6,492 nucleotides of DNA from positions 1 through 6,492 of the forward strand of contig DASYSA010000070.1 of assembly GCA_036003885.1 (NCBI GenBank), read 5' to 3'. The notes beneath the pieces are model-generated. The model did not search any database. It was not told the DNA's origin and worked only from the letters and a program-made list of their open reading frames with translations. Numbering within the stretch: the first letter of the stretch is position 1; the number at the start of each line of letters is the position of its first letter. Positions 1 through 5,946 of this stretch are shown here, in pieces. Position numbers and translations under genes: made by a program. The stretch is from DASYSA01 sp036003885. GTDB lineage: Bacteria > Acidobacteriota > Blastocatellia > UBA7656.

Positions 1-1024
1 TCTCATCCCAGGTGAAGCCGACTCCTCCGTGCACCTGAATGCCCAGATTTCCCACTTCACGATACGCATCGCTTGCATACGCCTTCGCCATGGAAACGGC
101 CAGAGGGGCTGCTTCCGGGTCGTTGCCCATAACCCACGCGGCATAGTAGACCGCCGAGCGCGTGCTCTCGGCCAGTAAGAGCATGTTCGCGCAATGGTGC
201 TGGACGGCTTGAAACTGACCTATCGGCTTGCCGAACTGCTTTCGCGTCTTCGCATATTCGACCGAGGCGTCCAGTATCCATTGCATTCCGCCCACCATCT
301 CGGCCGACAACGCAAGCGTTGCTACGTCGAGCGCATGCTGAAGCGCGCCGCGAGCGACCTTTCCATCACTCACGACATCGACTTCGGCGACGGTCACATC
401 GTTGAATTCGACTTCGGAGAGAAAGCGGGTTGCATCCAGGCCGGGCATCGCTCTGACGTTCAAGCCCGCAGCCTTTCGGTCGACAAAAGCCAGCACGATG
501 TCTGAACCCTTGCGCGCTGCGGTGATGATGCAGTCGGCCGCCTCGGCATCGCTGACGAAGAGCTTCTTGCCCGTCAGCTTGATTCCCCCGTCCGCCTCCA
601 CTGCCTGAAGCTTGACGTCATCGACATCCCAGCTCGCAGACTCTTCCAGCAATGCGACGGTCGCTCTCAACTCGCCTTCGCAGATCGCTCGAAGTCGCCC
701 TGCCCGGTATTCGGCCGAGCACGCTTTCTCGATCAGCGAACCTGCCAGTGCGACCGTCGAAAGGTAGCCGCCCGGCGTCAGAGCTCTGCCCATCTCTTCA
801 AATGCTACCGCCATCTCAACCATCCCAAGCCCGAGTCCGCCCGCCTCTTCCGAAAAGAACAGGCCGGTCCAACCTTGCTCGACCAGTTTTTGCCAGAGGC
901 TGTCAGAGTAAGGTTCACCCTTCTCAATCATCTCGCGCACGCGCGCCGGCGGGCACTCCTGAGCGAAGAGTTCTCGCGCCGACCGTTTGAACAGCTCCTG
1001 GGTCTCCGTCAGGTCAAAGTCCAT
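1..1024 (-). CDS. Acyl-CoA dehydrogenase, small/partner subunit (PimD-like), partial
   Basis: This is the N-terminal 341 residues of an acyl-CoA dehydrogenase; the 3' end lies beyond the left window edge. The start is MDFDLTETQELF, preceded by AGGAG about 7 nt upstream. The all-alpha N-terminal domain holds EEAGGLGLG near residues 59-67. The later alpha domain holds RKQFGKPIGQFQAVQH at 261-276, a conserved FAD/interface motif, and QVHGGVGFTWD at 330-340, the family's C-terminal flavin-contact motif. The middle domain is divergent: where typical members have SETxxGSD it reads EESASWDVDD near 127-136, as is common in non-catalytic partner subunits. The position equivalent to the catalytic Glu of medium-chain enzymes would lie just past the window edge, so catalysis cannot be judged. 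It lies 24 nt after the full-length dehydrogenase gene, and the pair resembles PimC/PimD-type heteromers. The family call is firm; substrate and subunit role are inference. Confidence 0.93.
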   Translation of the reverse strand, partial: MDFDLTETQELFKRSARELFAQECPPARVREMIEKGEPYSDSLWQKLVEQGWTGLFFSEEAGGLGLGMVEMAVAFEEMGRALTPGGYLSTVALAGSLIEKACSAEYRAGRLRAICEGELRATVALLEESASWDVDDVKLQAVEADGGIKLTGKKLFVSDAEAADCIITAARKGSDIVLAFVDRKAAGLNVRAMPGLDATRFLSEVEFNDVTVAEVDVVSDGKVARGALQHALDVATLALSAEMVGGMQWILDASVEYAKTRKQFGKPIGQFQAVQHHCANMLLLAESTRSAVYYAAWVMGNDPEAAPLAVSMAKAYASDAYREVGNLGIQVHGGVGFTWDE

Positions 1025-1048
1025 GTTTTCTCCTAACTCCCAATGCGG

Positions 1049-2245
1049 CTAATAACTCTTGGGCAGGCCCAGTACGAAGTGGCCGATGATATTGCGCTGA
1101 ATCTCAGAGGTGCCGGCCTCGATGGTGTTGCCCCGGGATCGCAGGTACGCGTGAGCCCACTGGCCGTGGTCGATCGCATACTCACTCTCATTGGTGAGCT
1201 GACCGTATGGTCCAAGAATCTCCATCGCCACCTGCTGCATTCGCTGATTCATCTCGCTCCAGAATATTTTCTGAATAGATCCCTCGGCGCCGGGGACTCC
1301 GGTCTTGTTCATGCGGGTAAGGGTGCGCATCTGATTGAGCCGGAAGACCTCGATCTCGGTGTAGATCTGTGCCAGCTTCTGTCGAATGATCGGGTCATCG
1401 CTGGCCGCGCCGCCGTTGCGTTTGATCGTGCGGGAGAGTTCTATCAGCCGCTCGATCTGGCGCTTGAAGGTTATCTGCAGGCTCGCTCCCAGCGTGCCAC
1501 GCTCGAACATCAACGTGGCGATTGCTATCTCCCATCCGCCGTTGACCTTGCCGACTACATTGTCGAGCGGCACGCGCACATCCTGAAAGATCACCTCGTT
1601 GAATTCCGACTCCCCGGTCATCTGCTTGAGCGGGCGAACCGAGACGCCCGGGCTGTGCATATCGACAAGCATGTAGGTGAGTCCTTTGTGCTTCGGCAGG
1701 TCCGGGTCAGTGCGCACGACGGCAAAGCACCAGTCGGCGTAGTGACCGAAGCTTGTCCAGGTCTTCTGGCCGTTGACGACGAAGTGGTTGCCGTCAAGCA
1801 CGGCTTCGGTTCGCAACGCCGCGAGGTCGGAACCGGCATTGGGCTCCGAGTAACCCTGGCACCAGATCTCGTCGGCACTGAGGATGTTTGACAGAAATCT
1901 CTGCTTTTGTGCTTCGGTGCCATAGGCGATCAAGGTAGGCCCCAGCAGTGACAGGCCGAGCACATTGATGAGCGGAGGCGCGCCGGCCCGCGCCATCTCT
2001 TGAATGAAGACAGTCTGTTGAATCAAAGATGCGCCGCGCCCGCCGTACTCCTTTGGCCAGTGGATGCCTGTCCATCCGGCCTCGTACATCTTCTTTTGCC
2101 AGGCGCGCAGGAAATCGAATCGCCCGCGCGAAGACTCGTGCTGCTGTTCTTGAAAGGCGGCCCACTCTTCAGGAATGTTTGCTTCCAGCCAGGCGCGAAA
2201 CTCGTCGCGAAAACGCAATTCCTCGGGGGTAAGATTCAAGTCCAT
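1049..2245 (-). CDS. Acyl-CoA dehydrogenase, large catalytic subunit (PimC-like)
   Basis: The product is a complete 398-residue FAD-dependent acyl-CoA dehydrogenase, which forms the alpha,beta double bond of an acyl-CoA and passes electrons to ETF. Visible motifs are WPKEYGGRGAS (63-73), the signature GYSEPNAGSDLAA (131-143), GQKTWTS (159-165) and, near the C-terminus, IEAGTSEIQRNI (375-386). Glu376 in that last motif aligns with the catalytic base of medium-chain dehydrogenases. The start MDLNLTPEELRFRDEF is preferred because GAGGAG lies 6 nt upstream and it matches family N-termini. An upstream in-frame ATG at 2338 would add 31 unconserved residues and run through the predicted promoter. 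It is the first gene of an operon with the second dehydrogenase. The N-terminus and gene order resemble the large subunit of pimeloyl-CoA dehydrogenase. Steroid or other side-chain dehydrogenase pairs are an alternative, and the substrate is unproven. Confidence 0.95.
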   Translation of the reverse strand: MDLNLTPEELRFRDEFRAWLEANIPEEWAAFQEQQHESSRGRFDFLRAWQKKMYEAGWTGIHWPKEYGGRGASLIQQTVFIQEMARAGAPPLINVLGLSLLGPTLIAYGTEAQKQRFLSNILSADEIWCQGYSEPNAGSDLAALRTEAVLDGNHFVVNGQKTWTSFGHYADWCFAVVRTDPDLPKHKGLTYMLVDMHSPGVSVRPLKQMTGESEFNEVIFQDVRVPLDNVVGKVNGGWEIAIATLMFERGTLGASLQITFKRQIERLIELSRTIKRNGGAASDDPIIRQKLAQIYTEIEVFRLNQMRTLTRMNKTGVPGAEGSIQKIFWSEMNQRMQQVAMEILGPYGQLTNESEYAIDHGQWAHAYLRSRGNTIEAGTSEIQRNIIGHFVLGLPKSY

Positions 2246-2298
2246 GTCTTCTCCTCGACTGCGATCTGGTGTATTTGGCCGGTCCAACGCGGTCGCAT

Positions 2299-2325
2299 AT
2301 TGTATCACGACGATCAGCGATTCAA
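2299..2325 (-). promoter_or_regulatory. Candidate promoter of the acyl-CoA dehydrogenase operon
   Basis: On the minus strand, TACAAT (2299-2304, 5 of 6 matches to the sigma-70 -10 box) is preceded by TGA, giving an extended -10 (TGnTACAAT). A weak -35 candidate, TTGAAT (2320-2325), lies 15 nt upstream. Transcription would start near 2292, leaving a leader of roughly 46 nt before the ATG at 2245. The extended -10 could compensate for the short spacer. This is pattern matching only. Confidence 0.45.
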
Positions 2326-2334
2326 AGGGCGAAG

Positions 2335-2391
2335 CCACGAATTACACGAATTACCCGAATGATCACGAATACTTTTCGTGTAGATTCGCGG
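2335..2391. repeat. 9-bp word repeat CACGAATTA with inverted copy (hairpin)
   Basis: Four consecutive 9-bp units are seen: CACGAATTA (2336-2344), CACGAATTA (2345-2353), CCCGAATGA (2354-2362) and TCACGAATA (2363-2371). The following stretch, 2375-2391, is an imperfect reverse complement of 2335-2350. The two arms can pair over about 15 bp with one mismatch and one bulged G, around a 24-nt loop. The element lies between the two divergent promoter candidates and outside both genes. Its similarity to word repeats common in some environmental bacteria is from memory and was not searched. Confidence 0.75.
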
Positions 2392-2419
2392 CTCCCCATC
2401 AGTAGTACATTGGTTCGGC

Positions 2420-2448
2420 TTGATTGAAACCGGGCAGATCAGTATAAA
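2420..2448 (+). promoter_or_regulatory. Candidate sigma-70 promoter of the ankyrin lipoprotein gene
   Basis: TTGATT (2420-2425, 4 of 6) and TATAAA (2443-2448, 5 of 6) are separated by the ideal 17 nt. Transcription would start near 2455, giving a leader of about 56 nt that ends in the ribosome binding site GGGAGG (2501-2506), 4 nt before the ATG at 2511. This is a motif call only, but spacing, direction and position all fit. Confidence 0.5.
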
Positions 2449-2510
2449 GTCACTGCGGTTGTCGGCTGCAAGCCGGAGAGACTAACGCAGTTCAGACAAA
2501 GGGAGGCCTG

Positions 2511-3050
2511 ATGCGAGGAAGAACCATAGTTGCAGTTTCGTTAGGTTTCGCGATTGCTTTCAGCGCGTGCAGTAAAGCTCCAACGACGAACCAGAATGCG
2601 GGCCAGTCGAATGCTCAGTCAGGGAAGACGGATCCCAACCAGCAGGATACTGAGGGGCGCACGGCGCTGGATCATGCCGCGGGTAACGGCGACCTGGGGA
2701 CAGTTCAAATACTGCTGGACGGCGGCGCCGGTGTAAATTCGAGAGGAGCTTCGGGGATAACGCCGCTCATGACCGCATCAGGGATGGGACAGATCGAGGT
2801 CGTCAAGCTGCTTCTGTCGAAGGGCGCTGACGTAAACGCAAAGACCCCGGGCAACTATACCGCTCTGATGCAGGCGGCCCTTGTCGGGCAATCCGAGGTT
2901 GTGAAGATACTTCTCGATGCGGGTGCTGATCCCACGATTGCGGACAATGGCGGACGCACGGCTGCGAAGTACGCTGAGGAGAAGGCCCACAAGGATATCG
3001 TCGACTTGTTGAAGCAACGAACTGCCGCGACAAAGGCCAACACGAAATAG
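2511..3050 (+). CDS. Ankyrin-repeat lipoprotein
   Basis: The 179-residue product starts with a lipoprotein signal peptide: basic MRGR, a hydrophobic stretch from about residue 5 to 17, and a lipobox-like FSAC with the lipidated Cys at 20. The Phe at -3 is less common than Leu. Ser at +2 suggests the outer membrane if the Lol rule applies. A Gln/Asn/Ser-rich linker (about 21-46) follows, then four ankyrin repeats at about 47-78, 79-112, 113-145 and 146-170. The first three keep the typical pattern, for example GITPLMTASGMGQIEVVKLLLSKGADVNAK, and the last is a degenerate C-terminal cap. Ankyrin repeats bind proteins, and the partner is unknown. It should be anchored in the cell envelope facing the periplasm. 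It has its own promoter candidate and lies 45 nt before nadB on the same strand. The architecture is clear; a specific role cannot be assigned. Confidence 0.92.
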   Translation: MRGRTIVAVSLGFAIAFSACSKAPTTNQNAGQSNAQSGKTDPNQQDTEGRTALDHAAGNGDLGTVQILLDGGAGVNSRGASGITPLMTASGMGQIEVVKLLLSKGADVNAKTPGNYTALMQAALVGQSEVVKILLDAGADPTIADNGGRTAAKYAEEKAHKDIVDLLKQRTAATKANTK

Positions 3051-3076
3051 CAAGAGACCTCTCCATATTGAGATGT

Positions 3077-3085
3077 TGTTAGAAT
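3077..3085 (+). promoter_or_regulatory. Candidate extended -10 element just upstream of nadB
   Basis: TGTTAGAAT forms an extended -10 (TGnTAGAAT, 5 of 6 in the hexamer) ending 10 nt before the nadB ATG at 3096. No good -35 is found at the expected position (3057-3062). A start 6-8 nt downstream would leave a leader of only about 3-5 nt, fitting the absence of a Shine-Dalgarno sequence before nadB. Read-through from the ankyrin gene, which ends 45 nt upstream, is the alternative. Confidence 0.3.
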
Positions 3086-3095
3086 ACTGGACAAC

Positions 3096-4625
3096 ATGTC
3101 GGACCAAACAGACTTCATCGTAGTTGGCAGTGGGATTGCCGGATTGCGTGCCGCCGTTGCTCTCGCAGCCTCAGGTCGCGTCCTGGTGCTCACTAAAGAT
3201 GTGGTAACCGAATCGAATACAGAATACGCGCAGGGGGGCGTAGCTGTCGTATTGAGCGACGACGACGACCTGGGGCTGCACTTTCAAGACACGATCGAAG
3301 CCGGCGCGGGGCTTTGCGATGCCGAAGCCGTCCGCGTCCTCGTTGAAGAAGGCCCTCGCTACATCGTCGAACTGATAGAGCACGGCGCCGACTTCGACCG
3401 CGAAGATGGGCACCTCGCTTTCACTCGGGAGGCTGCACATTCCCGCTCTCGCATCCTTCACGCCCGGGGCGACGCTACGGGGCGGGAGATAGTCCGCGCT
3501 CTGGTCTCCTGGTCAAAGAAGCTTTCAAACATCGAATACCGACAGCACGCATGCACTCAGTCTCTCGTCGTGAAGGAGGGCCGATGCGTTGGGGTAACCT
3601 ATGTGGAACCCGTGAGCCACAGGATTCGCGCGCTCTACGCCCGCGCCGTCGTGCTTGCCACTGGCGGCGCGGGTCAGCTCTACCAGCACACGACCAATCC
3701 CGATGTGGCAACAGGAGACGGGCAGGCAATGGCTTATCGCGCCGGCGCGACGATGGCCGATCTGGAGTTCATCCAGTTTCATCCCACGGCGCTTGCAGTA
3801 AGCGGCGCGCCGCGGTTCTTGATATCGGAGGCTCTGCGAGGCGAAGGCGGAATCCTGCTCAACATCAGGGGCGAGGCTTTCATGTCGGGATATGACAAGA
3901 GGGCGGAACTTGCACCGCGTGACATCGTCAGCCGGTCGATTCACTTCGAGATGGAGCGCACGTCTGCCGACCACGTATGGCTGGACATGCGGCAGCTGGA
4001 CCACGGCTTTGTTCGAGATCGCTTCCCGAAAATATTCAACACCTGCCTGCTCTACAATGTCGACATAACCCGAGACCTGATTCCGGTCAGCCCTGCCGCA
4101 CACTACACAATGGGTGGAGTGCGGACCGACACCTTCGGCAGAACGTCGGTGGCGGGACTCTACGCGGCGGGCGAGGTGGCGTGCACAGGGGTCCACGGTG
4201 CAAACAGGCTCGCGTCGAACTCGCTGCTGGAAGGCCTCGTGTTCGGCGCCAGGGCCGGCGGCGCAGCAGCAGAGGGAGCGCTCGCCGGTGTCATTGCGGC
4301 GGAGCCGCGCGACTGGGACTTTGGTTCGGCGGCGAATTGGAAGATTGACGATGGGACTCAAGCCGAGGTCAAGCGCCTTATGTGGAACAAGGTCGGCATC
4401 GTCCGCAACGAGAGGGGTCTCAAAGACGCCCTGGCATCGCTTGAAGAGATTGCCTCTCGCCCGCTGAACACGCGTTCGTGGAACTTCGTAACGCTTGCGC
4501 GACTTGTAGCCGAGGCGGCGCTGGCCAGACGCGAGTCCCGAGGCGCTCATTACCGGAGCGACTTTCCCGGTCGCGATGATGAACACTGGCAGCACCACAC
4601 CCTTCAAGGGAGAATTGAGAATTGA
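3096..4625 (+). CDS. nadB: L-aspartate oxidase (de novo NAD biosynthesis)
   Basis: The 509-residue flavoprotein oxidises L-aspartate to iminoaspartate, which NadA (quinolinate synthase) condenses with dihydroxyacetone phosphate in the cytosol. The N-terminal FAD dinucleotide fold is GSGIAGLRAA (11-20), followed by SNTEYAQGGVAVV (40-52) and ATGGAGQLY (188-196). Residues matching the E. coli NadB active site are Glu112 (TREAAHS), Arg275 (ELAPRDIVSR), His336 (SPAAHYTMGG) and Arg371 (GANRLASNSLLEG). A C-terminal helical domain from about 425 ends in the typical RGAHYRSDFPGRDD. These features, the EYAQGG motif and the length favour NadB over the related SdhA/FrdA flavoproteins. No Shine-Dalgarno sequence precedes the ATG, yet the start is right because the FAD motif begins 10 residues later. 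No nadA or nadC is in the window. The last residues (RIEN) and the stop codon are provided by an intergenic repeat. Confidence 0.97.
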   Translation: MSDQTDFIVVGSGIAGLRAAVALAASGRVLVLTKDVVTESNTEYAQGGVAVVLSDDDDLGLHFQDTIEAGAGLCDAEAVRVLVEEGPRYIVELIEHGADFDREDGHLAFTREAAHSRSRILHARGDATGREIVRALVSWSKKLSNIEYRQHACTQSLVVKEGRCVGVTYVEPVSHRIRALYARAVVLATGGAGQLYQHTTNPDVATGDGQAMAYRAGATMADLEFIQFHPTALAVSGAPRFLISEALRGEGGILLNIRGEAFMSGYDKRAELAPRDIVSRSIHFEMERTSADHVWLDMRQLDHGFVRDRFPKIFNTCLLYNVDITRDLIPVSPAAHYTMGGVRTDTFGRTSVAGLYAAGEVACTGVHGANRLASNSLLEGLVFGARAGGAAAEGALAGVIAAEPRDWDFGSAANWKIDDGTQAEVKRLMWNKVGIVRNERGLKDALASLEEIASRPLNTRSWNFVTLARLVAEAALARRESRGAHYRSDFPGRDDEHWQHHTLQGRIEN

Positions 4626-4700
4626 GAAAAGTTCTCAATTCGAAATTCCCTCAACCCTCAATTTTCAATTTTTCAACTCTCAATTTTCATTTCCCAATTG
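4610..4700. repeat. 7-bp word repeat GAGAATT / CTCAATT, both orientations
   Basis: Tandem units GAGAATT (4610-4616), GAGAATT (4617-4623) and GAGAAAA (4624-4630) are followed by degenerate copies in the opposite orientation (CTCAATT and variants such as CTCAACC, CTCAATTTT and TCAATTTT) up to about 4700. The first units lie inside the nadB reading frame and the rest is non-coding. The AT-rich, pyrimidine-biased composition differs sharply from the surrounding coding DNA. Confidence 0.75.
4619..4641 (+). terminator. Hairpin spanning the nadB stop codon, possible weak terminator
   Basis: A perfect 10-bp stem, GAATTGAGAA (4619-4628) with TTCTCAATTC (4632-4641), closes a 3-nt loop. The nadB stop codon (4623-4625) lies within the left arm. 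The stem is AT-rich and is not followed by a clear T-run, so it is a poor match to an intrinsic terminator. It may act only as a 3'-end structure or be a by-product of the repeat. Confidence 0.3.
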
Positions 4701-4726
4701 ACTCGCACCCCTCGCGCGGTTATTAT
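4698..4726 (+). promoter_or_regulatory. Near-consensus sigma-70 promoter of the 142-residue protein gene
   Basis: TTGACT (4698-4703, 5 of 6) and TATTAT (4721-4726, 5 of 6) are separated by exactly 17 nt, the best promoter match in the window. Transcription would start near 4733, leaving a leader of about 96 nt before the ATG at 4829. The -35 box begins in the last unit of the CTCAATT-type repeat. The leader contains a small CTGCC/GGCAG hairpin (4772-4783) of unknown meaning. Confidence 0.6.
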
Positions 4727-4828
4727 CGTCGCCTGAACAGAGCTGAGTAACAGCCGGCCCCCCGCCCTTCACTGCCTTGGCAGGATGACTCCTCACCGCC
4801 CAATCTAGTGGAATGGAGATAAGAGTCT

Positions 4829-5257
4829 ATGTCAGCGACCTTGCAGGGCAGTGGCTATGAGGATGTTCGGGTTGTGGCTGGTGAAAAGCTGGTTCTACGC
4901 GTTCGAGCGCATGACCCCGCGGGCATCACGAAGATATTCGTTCAATGTTTTCAGTTCAGTCTCGCCAGCGCCAACCGTGTTAAGACCGCGGTGGGCGAGA
5001 CGTCAATCTCACCGGATGAGGCCTTTTCGGTGAGTGCATTCGATGTTCCGGTGCAGATTCCGGAGAACGCAGCGCTTGGCAAGTGGGGCGTGCAGCTCAT
5101 CGAATTCACTAACAGCAAAGGCTTCAAGATCGGCTTCTACAGAGGGCAGGGCAAATTTGATAAGATCGCCTTCGAGGTGATTTCGCCGCCGCGCAACGAA
5201 GATCGCCCACTGGAGTTCAACGGGGTCGAGATCGCTGAACGCAGCCGCTGGGCATAA
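4829..5257 (+). CDS. Hypothetical beta-rich protein, 142 residues
   Basis: I do not recognise the family. The product has alternating hydrophobic stretches typical of a beta-sandwich, for example KLVLRVRAHD (20-29), ITKIFVQCFQF (33-43), AFDVPVQIPENAALGKWGVQLIEFTN (70-95) and KIAFEVISPP (112-121). The segment IPENAALGKWGVQLIEFTN looks like the strand-turn-strand of an Ig-like domain. It has no signal peptide and no transmembrane segment, so it is probably cytosolic, with a single Cys at 40. The C-terminal 20 residues are charged and probably flexible. GGAG (4815-4818) lies 10 nt before the ATG and a strong promoter lies upstream, supporting a real, separately expressed gene. It ends 182 nt before the acetyltransferase gene. 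No function is proposed. Confidence 0.8.
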   Translation: MSATLQGSGYEDVRVVAGEKLVLRVRAHDPAGITKIFVQCFQFSLASANRVKTAVGETSISPDEAFSVSAFDVPVQIPENAALGKWGVQLIEFTNSKGFKIGFYRGQGKFDKIAFEVISPPRNEDRPLEFNGVEIAERSRWA

Positions 5258-5439
5258 ACAGCCGCAAACACTGCACTCACAGACAAAACAGGCCGCAACC
5301 AGGAGGCTCTCAGGAATGAGAGAGACCAAAATGGTGTGGCCTGCCGATAAACTGATCCGCGACGCGACGCGGTCCGCGCCTCCGCGTTCTCGCCCAAACC
5401 CCTTGCAGATAACCAAACAACAGGCGAAGCTACAAAATC

Positions 5440-5946
5440 ATGACCCGGATTCTCGAGACGGCCCGGCTCACTCTTCGCGAGATGACCATTGCGGATCTCG
5501 ACTTCATAGCCTCGATGCTTGCCCATCCCGAGGTCATGCGGTATTACCCTAAGTGCTACTCGCGGACGGAGGCTGAGGCATGGATCCAACGCCAAATAGC
5601 TCGTTATAGTTCACACGGTCACGGTCTCTGGCTGGTTTCAGAAAAGGAGACGAACCAGCCTGTTGGTCAGGTTGGCCTTGCGCCGCACGTGGTGGACGGG
5701 GTCGAGGAGCCCGAAGTGGGCTACCTGATCCACCGCCCATTTTGGCGCCGCGGTCTGGCTTCAGAAGCTGCCGCAGGAGTACGCGACTACGCCTTCGGCG
5801 TTCTGGCCAAGCCGCGTGTGATATCGCTGATTCGACCCGAAAATATGCCGTCGCAAGGAGTCGCGCGCAAGATAGGTATGCAGCCGGAGAAGCGCACCGT
5901 GTTTGCGGGACTGGAACACATCGTCTTCGCGTTGGCAAAGACGTGA
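5440..5946 (+). CDS. GNAT family N-acetyltransferase (RimJ/RimL type)
   Basis: The 168-residue protein is a single GNAT domain that transfers an acetyl group from acetyl-CoA to an amine. The N-terminus ILETARLTLREMTIADLDFIASML (4-27) is typical of the RimJ/RimL-like subgroup. The acetyl-CoA pyrophosphate-binding motif is RRGLASEA (103-110), and PENMPSQGVARKIGMQPE (133-150) is the ENxxS...K.GM motif of this subgroup. The full domain is present. The start at 5440 is forced: an in-frame stop lies at 5410-5412 with no other start codon between. It lacks a good Shine-Dalgarno sequence (only AGG about 15 nt away), while a strong AGGAGG lies 134 nt upstream before an overlapping reading frame. The substrate is unknown: ribosomal protein termini, a small-molecule amine or an antibiotic are all possible. 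Confidence 0.93.
   Translation: MTRILETARLTLREMTIADLDFIASMLAHPEVMRYYPKCYSRTEAEAWIQRQIARYSSHGHGLWLVSEKETNQPVGQVGLAPHVVDGVEEPEVGYLIHRPFWRRGLASEAAAGVRDYAFGVLAKPRVISLIRPENMPSQGVARKIGMQPEKRTVFAGLEHIVFALAKT

Noticed and set aside
652..990. 112-codon plus-strand frame, with others at 194-505 and 402-608
   Set aside because: All are antisense to the partial small-subunit dehydrogenase, which reads without interruption on the minus strand from 1024 to the window edge.
1043..1891. 282-codon open frame on the plus strand
   Set aside because: It is wholly antisense to the dehydrogenase gene, whose motifs are intact. The translation has no recognisable domain, and long antisense frames are common in GC-rich codon usage.
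2246..2338. 31-residue N-terminal extension of the large dehydrogenase
   Set aside because: It would run through the extended -10 promoter, has no family similarity, and the downstream ATG at 2245 has a good ribosome binding site.
3525..4607. 360-codon open frame on the minus strand
   Set aside because: It is antisense to nadB over its most conserved region. The translation is Arg-, Ala- and Val-rich with no motif, so it is a shadow of the real gene.
5316..5946. Frameshifted, longer acetyltransferase starting at 5316
   Set aside because: The acetyltransferase has a complete, canonical N-terminus from 5440 and an in-frame stop just upstream, so no extra N-terminal part is missing.
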